The notes beneath the pieces were generated by a model. The model had not been told where the DNA came from. It made no database searches and saw only the letters and a list, made by a program, of their open reading frames with translations. The position numbers and the translations under genes were made by a program. Source: Enterocloster clostridioformis (GTDB lineage Bacteria > Bacillota > Clostridia > Lachnospirales > Lachnospiraceae). From it: a stretch of 64,000 nt of DNA. Positions 7,886 through 16,129 of this stretch are shown here, piece by piece. How positions within the stretch are numbered: the stretch's first letter is position 1; each line of letters begins with the position of its first letter. The stretch is taken from the NCBI RefSeq assembly GCF_020297485.1, contig NZ_JAIWZC010000001.1:3968001-4032000 (forward strand), read 5' to 3'.

Positions 7886-9883
7886 ATGTGTCAGGATTGT
7901 AAAAAAACATATTATATTACCACGGCCATTGCCTATGCTTCCGGCAAGCCACATATCGGTAATACCTATGAAATCATTCTGGCTGACAGCATAGCCAGAT
8001 ATAAGAGGGAGCAGGGATATGACGTGTTCTTCCAGACAGGTACGGACGAGCATGGACAGAAGATTGAGGAAAAGGCTGAGGCATCCGGTGTGACTCCCAA
8101 GGAATTTGTGGACAAGGCAGCCGCTGAGATTAAGCGGATTTGGGATTTGATGAACACTTCCTATGATAAATTCATCCGCACCACGGACCAGGACCACGAG
8201 GCCCAGGTGCAGAAGATTTTCAAGAAGCTTTACGACCAGGGCGATATTTATAAGGGTTATTACGAAGGGCTGTACTGCACTCCCTGCGAGTCCTTTTTCA
8301 CCGAATCCCAGCTGGTGGACGGCAAGTGTCCGGACTGCGGACGTGAGGTAAAGCCTGCCAAGGAGGAGGCATATTTCTTCCGCATGAGCAAGTACGCCCC
8401 CAGGCTGATCGAGTATATCAATGAGCATCCGGAGTTTATCCAGCCCGTATCCAGGAAGAATGAGATGATGAACAACTTCCTTCTTCCGGGACTTCAGGAT
8501 TTGTGCGTGTCCAGGACCACCTTCAGCTGGGGCATACCGGTTGATTTTGATCCCAGGCATGTGACCTATGTATGGCTGGATGCCCTGACCAACTATATCA
8601 CCGGTATCGGATATGATTGCGACGGCAGCAGTACGGATCAGTTTAAGAAGTACTGGCCCGCTGACCTGCATCTGATTGGAAAGGATATCATCCGTTTCCA
8701 TACCATTTACTGGCCCATTTTCCTGATGGCCCTGGGCCTGCCCCTTCCCAAGCAGGTATTTGGCCATCCATGGCTGCTGCAGGGCGACGGTAAGATGAGC
8801 AAGTCCAAGGGCAACGTGCTCTACGCAGATACCCTGGTCGACTTTTTTGGCGTGGACGCGGTGCGCTATTTCGTGCTTCACGAGATGCCGTTTGACAATG
8901 ACGGCGTCATTTCCTGGGAGCTGATGGTGGAGCGCATGAACTCTGACCTGGCTAATATACTGGGCAACCTGGTGAACCGCACTATCTCCATGAGCAACAA
9001 GTATTTTGACGGCGTGGTCAGTGATAAGGGCGCCTGCGGGGAAGTGGACGAGGATCTTAAGAAGGTAGTACTGGAGGAAGTGAAGAAGGCTGATGCCAAG
9101 ATGGAGCAGCTGCGTGTGGCAGATGCCATGACGGAAATCTTTAACATCTTCAGAAGATGCAACAAATATATTGATGAGACCACACCCTGGACATTGGCCA
9201 AGGATGAGAGCCAGAAGGACAGGCTTGCCACCGTGCTCTATAACCTGACAGAGGCCATTGCCATCGGGGCATCCTTACTGTATTCCTTTATGCCCGAGAC
9301 GTCTGAAAAGATTCTGGCGCAGATTCATACGGGCAAGCGTGAGCTGTCCCGGATGGATACCTTTGGACTGTATCCAAGCGGACAGAGGGTGACGGATAAG
9401 CCGGAGATTCTCTTTGCGCGCATGGACATCAAGGAAGTGCTGGAAAAGGTGGAGGCCATGCATGGGGCAGAGGCCGCTGCGGACCGGAACCAGGCAGGCG
9501 GTGAGGAAGGAGCGTCCGGCAGCGCAGAGGACAGCGGCATTGATTTGGAGGCCAAGGCGGAGATTACCTATGATGATTTTGCGAAGCTTCAGTTTCAGGT
9601 GGGAGAAATCATCAAGTGCGAGGCGGTTCCAAAGTCCAAGAAGCTCCTTTGTTCCCAGGTAAAGATTGGAAGCCAGGTGCGCCAGATTTTAAGCGGTATT
9701 AAGGCTTACTATTCTCCTGAGGAGATGGTGGGCAAGAAGGTCATGGTAGTGACCAACTTAAAGCCGGCCAAGCTGGCAGGCATGGTGTCCGAGGGCATGA
9801 TTCTCTGCGCCGAGGATGCAGAGGGCAGCCTGGCCCTTATGACGCCGGAGAAGAGTATGCCGGCAGGAGCCGAAATCTGCTGA
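7886..9883 (+). CDS. metG: Methionyl-tRNA synthetase with C-terminal tRNA-binding domain
   Basis: This 665-residue class I synthetase has the HIGH-type signature HIGN (residues ~23-26) and KMSKS at ~310. It has zinc-knuckle cysteine pairs (CTPCESF, CPDCGRE) and an EMAP/Arc1p-like tRNA-binding domain from ~residue 560 (DFAKLQFQVGEI). It charges tRNA-Met with methionine in the cytosol. An Ala/Gly/Ser/Glu-rich linker (~525-555) joins the body to the tRNA-binding domain. Its terminator is followed at once by a group II intron. Confidence 0.96.
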   Translation: MCQDCKKTYYITTAIAYASGKPHIGNTYEIILADSIARYKREQGYDVFFQTGTDEHGQKIEEKAEASGVTPKEFVDKAAAEIKRIWDLMNTSYDKFIRTTDQDHEAQVQKIFKKLYDQGDIYKGYYEGLYCTPCESFFTESQLVDGKCPDCGREVKPAKEEAYFFRMSKYAPRLIEYINEHPEFIQPVSRKNEMMNNFLLPGLQDLCVSRTTFSWGIPVDFDPRHVTYVWLDALTNYITGIGYDCDGSSTDQFKKYWPADLHLIGKDIIRFHTIYWPIFLMALGLPLPKQVFGHPWLLQGDGKMSKSKGNVLYADTLVDFFGVDAVRYFVLHEMPFDNDGVISWELMVERMNSDLANILGNLVNRTISMSNKYFDGVVSDKGACGEVDEDLKKVVLEEVKKADAKMEQLRVADAMTEIFNIFRRCNKYIDETTPWTLAKDESQKDRLATVLYNLTEAIAIGASLLYSFMPETSEKILAQIHTGKRELSRMDTFGLYPSGQRVTDKPEILFARMDIKEVLEKVEAMHGAEAAADRNQAGGEEGASGSAEDSGIDLEAKAEITYDDFAKLQFQVGEIIKCEAVPKSKKLLCSQVKIGSQVRQILSGIKAYYSPEEMVGKKVMVVTNLKPAKLAGMVSEGMILCAEDAEGSLALMTPEKSMPAGAEIC

Positions 9884-9972
9884 TAGGAATACAGACAGAG
9901 CTGCGGATATTGGCCCGGCAGGAGCCGGTTGTCTGCCGCTGGTACGGAAGCTGTGAGACGTAAAAAATATGG

Positions 9973-10004
9973 CAGGAGCGGGCGGTATGACCTGCTCCTG
10001 TTTT
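9973..10004 (+). terminator. metG intrinsic terminator; group II intron insertion site
   Basis: CAGGAGC (9973-9979) pairs with GCTCCTG (9994-10000) and is followed by TTTT. The intron begins at the next base, which is the typical target of class C introns. Confidence 0.75.
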
Positions 10005-11850
10005 GTTTGCCCAGCATGGGCGTTTTCTAATGGGTGAAAGTCCCAAGTGCGCGTAGGCAACAACGAAGCACATAGCCGAACAGCAAGGGTGTCCGCCGTG
10101 AGACGGAATCTGAAAGAAGCTGTAAGCAAACCTCTGACCTGACGGACAGGAACCGCATATAAGGCTCGGAAATACGGATAAGGTGGCAAAAGGCACTGAA
10201 GTCCAAAAGGTTGCCGGAAGTACGAGTAAATGCGGCAGGTACATGGAGGAAAAGAACACGCACCTTAACTGGGGAGGTCTCACAGGCGGTCTCATTAGCC
10301 GTAGTAACAACGAATTGTGAGAAGTCAGCAGAAGCCATAGTAGTGAGGAAGTTCCTGTAATGGGGACGGAGCGAAGGGCTGAACAATCAATCAGTTGAAG
10401 TACGTTCCACTTCGTAGCCGGAGCATACGCCTGTCGATGACTTCAAAGGCGGCAAAGGCAAAAGGGGCAGAAAGGAAACAACGCATGGACACAAGCAGTC
10501 TCATGGAGCAGATATTAAGCAGGGATAATCTAAATGCGGCGTATCTGCAAGTCGTAAGGAATAAAGGAGCGGCAGGCGTGGACGGGATGACCGTTGAAGA
10601 ACTTGGCGCATATCTTTCGGAAAACGGCGAAAACATTAAGGAACAGTTGCGGACGAGGAAGTATAAGCCGAAGCCAGTCCGCAGGGTGGAGATACCCAAA
10701 CCCGATGGTGGTACAAGAAATCTTGGAGTGCCAACAGCAGTAGACCGCTTTGTACAGCAGGCGGTGGCACAGGTGCTTACCCCGATATTTGAGGAGCAGT
10801 TTCACGACCACAGCTATGGATTCAGACCCAAGCGGTGTGCACAGCAGGCAGTCCTTAAAGCATTGGAAATGATGAATGACGGACACAACTGGATAGTGGA
10901 TATCGACCTAGCGAAATTCTTTGACACAGTAGACCATGACAAGCTGATGACGATTTTCGGACGGACAATAAAGGACGGAGATGTCATATCGGTGGTAAGA
11001 AAGATTCTGGTCAGCGGCGTAATGATTGATGATGAGTATGAAGATACGGTAGTCGGCACACCGCAGGGTGGAAATATCTCGCCGCTGTTAGCAAATATCA
11101 TGTTAAATGAGCTGGACAAAGAACTGGAAGCAAGGAGGCTGGATTTCGTCCGGTATGCAGATGACCTTATTATAATGGTCGGGAGCAGACAGGCGGCAGA
11201 GCGGGTAATGAAGAGCGTGGCTCGGTTTATAGAGGAAAAGCTTGGACTGAAAGTGAACGCGGAAAAGAGCAGGGTTGATAAACCAAAGGGCATTAAGTAT
11301 CTGGGGTTTGGATTTTACTATGACTCATTTGCCAAAGGGTACAAAGCCAGACCACACCCGAAAGCGGCAGCAAAGTTCAAGGCGCAGATGAAGAAATATA
11401 CAAGCAGGAGCTGGGGAGTGGGCAATGGTTATAAAATTGGGAAACTCAACCGGCTTATCCGAGGGTGGATAAATTATTTCAAAATCGGAAGCATGAAAAG
11501 GCTGTGCGCAAAAATGGACGGACAGATTCGGTATCGACTGCGCATGTGCATATGGAAACACTGGAAAACGCCAAAGAACAGGGAAAAGAATCTTATCAAA
11601 CTTGGTCTGCCGCCAAATGCGGCACATGGCATTTCATATGCCAAAGGATATGCCAGAGTGTGCAGAAGCTGGAATCTCCACATTTGTATCAGTAAAGAGA
11701 GACTAGCTAAGTTTGGTCTTGTATCCATGGAAGACTACTACGCCGAAAAGGCTGTTACATGTTAAGTTGATTGAACCGCCGTATACCGAACGGTACGTAC
11801 GGTGGTGTGAGAGGTCGGAAGGCGAAATAATCGCCTTCCTCCTACTCGAT
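10005..11850 (+). mobile_element. Group II intron, bacterial class C (E. rectale maturase type)
   Basis: The intron appears complete. The 5' end GTTTG (10005) opens a hairpin TGCCCAGCATGGGCG and ~480 nt of ribozyme domains. The open reading frame sits in domain IV. Domain V follows at about 11772-11807 (GCCGTATACC...GGTACGTACGG), then domain VI and a 3' end CCTACTCGAT at 11850. The insertion point directly behind the U-tract of the metG terminator matches the known preference of class C introns for terminator hairpins. Exact ends are inferred from motif positions, not from an empty-site comparison. Confidence 0.85.
10485..11765 (+). CDS. ltrA: Group II intron reverse transcriptase/maturase (no endonuclease domain)
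   Basis: The 426-residue product begins MDTSSLMEQILSRDNL and closely resembles the Eubacterium rectale class C maturase over its full length. It has the catalytic YADD box (RYADDLII, ~residue 225), the PQGG motif, and the X/maturase domain near GWINYFKIGSMK. It lacks the C-terminal HNH endonuclease, as class C enzymes do. The protein splices the host RNA and reverse transcribes the intron into new sites. The frame is open further upstream, but the ATG at 10485 matches the family start. The protein appears intact, so the intron may be active. Confidence 0.92.
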   Translation: MDTSSLMEQILSRDNLNAAYLQVVRNKGAAGVDGMTVEELGAYLSENGENIKEQLRTRKYKPKPVRRVEIPKPDGGTRNLGVPTAVDRFVQQAVAQVLTPIFEEQFHDHSYGFRPKRCAQQAVLKALEMMNDGHNWIVDIDLAKFFDTVDHDKLMTIFGRTIKDGDVISVVRKILVSGVMIDDEYEDTVVGTPQGGNISPLLANIMLNELDKELEARRLDFVRYADDLIIMVGSRQAAERVMKSVARFIEEKLGLKVNAEKSRVDKPKGIKYLGFGFYYDSFAKGYKARPHPKAAAKFKAQMKKYTSRSWGVGNGYKIGKLNRLIRGWINYFKIGSMKRLCAKMDGQIRYRLRMCIWKHWKTPKNREKNLIKLGLPPNAAHGISYAKGYARVCRSWNLHICISKERLAKFGLVSMEDYYAEKAVTC

Positions 11851-11895
11851 TAAATTAAGTGTATTTTGTATGTTTAAGGAGAAATGGAGGGGATT

Positions 11896-13245
11896 ATGAG
11901 GATACTGAGCATAACAGCCCAGAAACCCCACAGTACGGGGAGCGGTGTTTATCTTACCGGCCTGGTAAAAGGTTTTGCTGCACTGGGACATGAGCAGGCA
12001 GTGGTGGCAGGGGTCTATAAGGAGGACGAGATACATTTTCCTGAAGGGACCCGGTTCTATCCGGTATATTACAGGACAGAAAGCCTGCCCTTTCCCATAG
12101 CGGGGATGTCGGATGAGATGCCTTACGAGAGTACCATATACAGCCAGATGACAGAGGATATGGTGGATGCATTCAAACAGGCGTTTCTGGAGAAAACCAG
12201 GGAGGCAGTGGAATGCTTCCGGCCGGATTTGATTCTGTGCCATCATCTGTATCTGCTGACAGCCGTGGTACGGGAGGCGTTTCCCCAATATAAAACAGCG
12301 GCCATATGCCATGGCACAGGCCTGCGCCAGATAAAGAAAAACAGTCTTGAACGGGAATATATTCTGGCTCACATAAAGGAGCTTCATAAGGTGTTCTGCC
12401 TTCACAGGGAACAGAGGGAAGAAATCAGCCGGATATACGGCGTGCCCGGAGAGCGGCTGGAAGTGATTGGAAGCGGATTTGATGATTCCATTTTCCGTTT
12501 TACGCCGGTTAAAAAGGATGATGGAGCCAAGCGGCTGATTTACGCTGGAAAGCTGTCGGAGAAGAAGGGGATCATGAGCCTGCTGCGGAGTCTTGCGTAT
12601 CTGGAACAGATGCAAAGACAGGATGGGGAGCAGCAGAGGCAGGCAGCGGGGCAGTCTGCGGAGCCTGTGAAAATTGAGGTATGGCTGGCAGGAGGGTATG
12701 GTAACCAGCTGGAGTATGAAACCATTAAAAAGCTGGCGGGGCAGTCACCCTACCCGGTGAAATTTCTCGGCAGGCTGGACCAGCCCCGGCTGGCAGAACG
12801 GATGAATCAGGCGGATGTTTTCGTGCTTCCGTCCTTTTACGAGGGGCTTCCTCTTGTGGTGATAGAGGCTCTGGCCTGCGGTTTACAGGTGGTCTGCACA
12901 GACCTGCCGGGAGTCAGGCCCTGGCTGGAGGAAAATATCGGAACGTGTCCCGTGAAATTCGTGTCCCTGCCCGCCATTGTGAATGCGGATGAACCGGTTG
13001 AACAGGAGCTGCCGGAGTTTGAACGGCGTCTGGCTGAGGCTATAGGCAAAAGTCTGGGGATGAACGGCGGCAGCTTGGGGACGGATGGCGGCAGCTTGGA
13101 GACGGATGGTGGTGGGCTGAGTACGCACGGCGGGGAAAATATGACTGCCGCGGGCCCGTCAATGGCTTCCCTTCCGCCGGATTTGAGCCGCATATCCTGG
13201 GCGGGCATAAGCAAAAAAATATTAGAATCCTGTAATTTTATATAA
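11896..13245 (+). CDS. Glycosyltransferase, family 4 (GT-B fold)
   Basis: The ~449-residue product starts MRILSITAQKPHSTGSG, with the Gly-rich N-terminal loop of GT-B enzymes. It has the GT4 C-terminal signature VFVLPSFYEGLPLVVIEALACGLQ (in parts, ~residue 310) including the E-x7-E pattern that binds the nucleotide sugar. The acceptor is unknown. The C-terminus contains a Gly/Ser/Thr/Asp repeat (~390-415) that is absent from usual relatives. Start 11896 is preferred because GGAGGGG lies 4-5 bp upstream. An alternative in-frame ATG at 11884 has a poorer site. Confidence 0.85.
   Translation: MRILSITAQKPHSTGSGVYLTGLVKGFAALGHEQAVVAGVYKEDEIHFPEGTRFYPVYYRTESLPFPIAGMSDEMPYESTIYSQMTEDMVDAFKQAFLEKTREAVECFRPDLILCHHLYLLTAVVREAFPQYKTAAICHGTGLRQIKKNSLEREYILAHIKELHKVFCLHREQREEISRIYGVPGERLEVIGSGFDDSIFRFTPVKKDDGAKRLIYAGKLSEKKGIMSLLRSLAYLEQMQRQDGEQQRQAAGQSAEPVKIEVWLAGGYGNQLEYETIKKLAGQSPYPVKFLGRLDQPRLAERMNQADVFVLPSFYEGLPLVVIEALACGLQVVCTDLPGVRPWLEENIGTCPVKFVSLPAIVNADEPVEQELPEFERRLAEAIGKSLGMNGGSLGTDGGSLETDGGGLSTHGGENMTAAGPSMASLPPDLSRISWAGISKKILESCNFI
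13057..13140 (+). repeat. Imperfect tandem repeat encoding (G-G-S/G-L-x-T-D/H) units
   Basis: Four to five ~21-bp units (ggcggcagcttggggacggat and variants) lie in frame near the 3' end of the glycosyltransferase gene. Slippage here would change linker length without a frameshift. Confidence 0.6.
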
Positions 13246-13320
13246 ATACCCCAAAATTTGGATGAAAATGGGAGAATCATACTCTGTATCCTGGAAAAAT
13301 CAACCTAAAGTGGGAGAAAC

Positions 13321-13349
13321 TTGAAATTTTTGCCATTTTGGAGTATGAT
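13321..13349 (+). promoter_or_regulatory. Sigma-A promoter of traX-like gene
   Basis: TTGAAA (13321-13326) and TATGAT (13344-13349) have a 17-bp spacer, 51 bp before the start codon. A short stem GGGCTaaaaAGCCC follows in the leader. Confidence 0.6.
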
Positions 13350-13400
13350 GAAAGGAAATTAAAACATGAGGGGGCTAAAAAGCCCTAAAGAGGGTACGAT

Positions 13401-14174
13401 ATGGGTAGAGGACGCAGCCGCGGGCCATACGGCGGCCGCCGGCAGGGGCTTACGGGAAACCAGCTGAAGATTCTGGGAATTGTGGCAATTCTAATTGATA
13501 ATATCGGCGCTGTGGTGATTCAGGGAGGGATTCTTCATGGAACAGACAGTGCTCTTTATCATGGGGTACTGCTGACGCCTTCCGGGCATTACTGGGTGAT
13601 TGCGGGCCAGGTCTGCCGTTATGTGGGGAGACTGGGATTTCCTATCCTGGCATATCTCACAACAGAGGAATTTGTGCGTACCAGGGACCGACGGTGGTAC
13701 GCCGTCAGGATGCTCCTGTTTGCCCTGTTATCCGAAGTGCCCTTTGATTTGGCTGTGTACCACACCATGTTTTATCCCCACTATCAGAATATGATGTTTA
13801 CCCTGTTTGCGGGGGTACTGGTTATGGCTGTCATGGAGTCCACCCGAAATCCGGGTCTGCAGGCAGGAGCCCTGGCAGCGGGATGCGCGCTGTCATGGGT
13901 GCTGCAGTTTGATTACAATGTGGTGGGAGTCCTGTTCATAGCTGCCATGTACTGGTTCCGGCGCAGTGATACGGCCCAGGTGGTTGCGGGAGTGGGAATC
14001 TGCGCAGTGGAGAGCATCAGCTGCTATTGTGTGTCAGCCCTGTCCTTTGTGCCGATTGTATTGTATAATGGAAGACGGGGGGCATTTCAGCTTAAATATA
14101 TGTTCTGCGTGTTTTACCCGGTGCATTTTCTGGTGCTGTACGGTGTGAGCATGTGGATTGCAAAAGGAGTTTAG
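13401..14174 (+). CDS. TraX family membrane protein (putative acyltransferase-like)
   Basis: The 257-residue polytopic membrane protein begins with a basic, Arg/Gly-rich tail and then the TraX hallmark LKILGIVAILIDNIGAV (residues ~23-39). About seven more hydrophobic segments follow. TraX of F-type plasmids N-acetylates pilin. The chromosomal clostridial homologues have no known substrate and resemble membrane acyltransferases. It has its own promoter and its end lies 4 bp before the tatD start. Confidence 0.82.
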   Translation: MGRGRSRGPYGGRRQGLTGNQLKILGIVAILIDNIGAVVIQGGILHGTDSALYHGVLLTPSGHYWVIAGQVCRYVGRLGFPILAYLTTEEFVRTRDRRWYAVRMLLFALLSEVPFDLAVYHTMFYPHYQNMMFTLFAGVLVMAVMESTRNPGLQAGALAAGCALSWVLQFDYNVVGVLFIAAMYWFRRSDTAQVVAGVGICAVESISCYCVSALSFVPIVLYNGRRGAFQLKYMFCVFYPVHFLVLYGVSMWIAKGV

Positions 14175-14178
14175 AATC

Positions 14179-14943
14179 ATGATATTTGATACACATGCCC
14201 ATTATGATGATGAGGCATTTGACGAGGATCGGCCGGAACTTCTGGGACGTTTGCAGGAAGCCGGCGTGGGTGCGGTTATGAATGTAGCCGCCAGCCTGGA
14301 GAGCTGCCGCAGTACCCTGAAACTGGCCGAAGCCTATGACTGGATATATGGGGCCATGGGAGTCCATCCCAGTGAGACGGGGGAGCTGGACCAGGAGGGC
14401 CTTCAGTGGATTAAGGAACAGTGCGGCCACCCCAGGGTAAAGGCCGTGGGCGAAATTGGCCTGGATTACTACTGGGAGGAACCGGCCCACGATATACAGA
14501 AAAAGTGGTTTGAGGCACAGATGGATTTGGCCAGGCAGGTAAAGCTTCCCTTAATCATCCACAGCAGGGATGCCGCAAAGGATACCCTGGATATGATGAA
14601 GGCGGCTAAGGCCGGGGAGATCGGAGGTGTCGTCCACTGTTTTTCCTACACCAGGGAGATGGCCAGAGAGTACCTGGACATGGGATTTTTCCTTGGAATC
14701 GGAGGCGTCCTTACCTTCAACAATGCCAGGAAACTGAAAGAAGTGGTGGAATATATACCTCTGGAGTCCATTGTACTGGAGACGGACTGTCCCTATCTGA
14801 CGCCGGTCCCTAACCGGGGAAAGAGAAACTCATCCCTTGAGCTTCCCTATGTGGTGGAGGCTGTCAGCCGGCTAAAGGGAGTGGACCCGGAAACCGTCAT
14901 GAAGGCCACCTGGGAAAATGGAAAAAAGCTCTACCGGCTGTAG
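14179..14943 (+). CDS. TatD family metal-dependent hydrolase/DNase
   Basis: This 254-residue TIM-barrel protein has the TatD metal signature DTHAHYDD near the N-terminus, KAVGEIGLDYYW, the IHSRDA strand, VVHCFS, and ETDCPYLTP. Length is normal. TatD proteins are Mg-dependent 3'-5' exonucleases and are often paired with metG and rsmA in Firmicutes, as here. Start 14179 is used because AAAGGAG lies 11 bp upstream. The upstream in-frame TTG at 14158 lacks a site. Confidence 0.93.
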   Translation: MIFDTHAHYDDEAFDEDRPELLGRLQEAGVGAVMNVAASLESCRSTLKLAEAYDWIYGAMGVHPSETGELDQEGLQWIKEQCGHPRVKAVGEIGLDYYWEEPAHDIQKKWFEAQMDLARQVKLPLIIHSRDAAKDTLDMMKAAKAGEIGGVVHCFSYTREMAREYLDMGFFLGIGGVLTFNNARKLKEVVEYIPLESIVLETDCPYLTPVPNRGKRNSSLELPYVVEAVSRLKGVDPETVMKATWENGKKLYRL

Positions 14944-14982
14944 GCTGACCGATTATGGGAAGCAGAGTTGATAAATAAACAA

Positions 14983-15020
14983 AAAGCGCTGTAATGTACG
15001 ATATACAGCGCTTCTTTTTT
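14983..15020 (+). terminator. Intrinsic terminator after tatD
   Basis: AAGCGCTGTA and TACAGCGCTT form a strong stem around gatgtac-like loop bases, followed by CTTTTTT. Confidence 0.85.
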
Positions 15021-15041
15021 GCCTGTTCTTTTGCCCGGGCA

Positions 15042-15070
15042 TTGACTTTTGCACGGGAATCCATTACTCT
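15042..15070 (+). promoter_or_regulatory. Possible promoter of rsmA
   Basis: TTGACT (15042-15047) and TACTCT (15065-15070) have a 17-bp spacer. The -10 is weak but well placed before rsmA. Confidence 0.4.
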
Positions 15071-15114
15071 TAAAAGAGGGCCGAATCCGGTCCGCAGAAA
15101 GGAAATTATAATAC

Positions 15115-16002
15115 ATGGCGACTTTGGGTAATCCGAAAAATACCATTGAAATCATACAGAAATATCAATTCGCATTCCAGAAGAAATTTGGTCAGAATTT
15201 CCTCATAGATACCCACGTGCTGGACAAAATCATAAGCGCCGCAGGGATTACAGGGGATGACTGTGTGCTGGAGATAGGACCGGGCATCGGCACCATGACC
15301 CAGTATCTGGCGGAACATGCCGGAAAAGTGGTTGCGGTGGAGATTGACACCAATCTTCTACCCATTCTGGACGAAACTTTAAAGGGCTATTCCAATGTGA
15401 CGGTTATCAACAGCGATATTCTGAAATTAGACATGAATAAGCTGGTGGACGAGTATAATGATGGAAGGCCCGTCAAGGTGGCGGCAAACCTTCCATATTA
15501 CATCACTACTCCCATTATCATGGGATTGTTTGAGAGCAATGTACCCATTGACAATATCACTGTCATGGTGCAGAAGGAAGTGGCGGACCGGATGCAGGTG
15601 GGGCCCGGCTCCAAGGACTACGGCGCATTGTCCCTGGCAGTGCAGTACTATGCAAAGCCTTATATTGTGGCAAATGTGCCGCCCAACTGCTTTATTCCCC
15701 GCCCCAATGTGGGTTCCGCTGTCATCCGCCTCACAAGATATCAGGAGCCGCCGGTGCAGGTGGACGAGCCAGGTATCATGTTCCGTCTTATAAGGGCCTC
15801 TTTTAATCAGCGCAGGAAGACGCTGCAGAACGGGTTAAATAACTCTCCGGAGGTACCGTATACAAAGGAGCAGATTGCGGCTGCCATTGAGAGCCTGGGA
15901 GTTCCCGCTTCTGTCAGGGGGGAGGCTCTGACGCTGGAGCAGTTTGCCAGCCTGGCTAATTACTTTACCAGGACAGCGGGAAAGGAAGCCGGCGTTTCAT
16001 AA
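15115..16002 (+). CDS. rsmA: 16S rRNA (adenine1518-N6/adenine1519-N6)-dimethyltransferase
   Basis: The 295-residue methyltransferase has the SAM-binding motif LEIGPGIGTMTQ (~residue 45) and the catalytic NLPYY motif (~125). The C-terminal region NQRRKTLQNGL is typical of RsmA/KsgA. It dimethylates two adjacent adenines in helix 45 of 16S rRNA; its loss gives kasugamycin resistance. The common clostridial partner rnmV (RNase M5), usually between tatD and rsmA, is absent here. Confidence 0.95.
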   Translation: MATLGNPKNTIEIIQKYQFAFQKKFGQNFLIDTHVLDKIISAAGITGDDCVLEIGPGIGTMTQYLAEHAGKVVAVEIDTNLLPILDETLKGYSNVTVINSDILKLDMNKLVDEYNDGRPVKVAANLPYYITTPIIMGLFESNVPIDNITVMVQKEVADRMQVGPGSKDYGALSLAVQYYAKPYIVANVPPNCFIPRPNVGSAVIRLTRYQEPPVQVDEPGIMFRLIRASFNQRRKTLQNGLNNSPEVPYTKEQIAAAIESLGVPASVRGEALTLEQFASLANYFTRTAGKEAGVS

Positions 16003-16129
16003 TGTGACGCCGGGAATACAAAAACCGGGGCGCGGTGTATTTCATGCGGATAAAGGGGAATAATCCTGGAAGGACAATTATCTGAATTATCAGAGAAATT
16101 ATATATAAAACAGAAAGGAAGGTAAGTTG

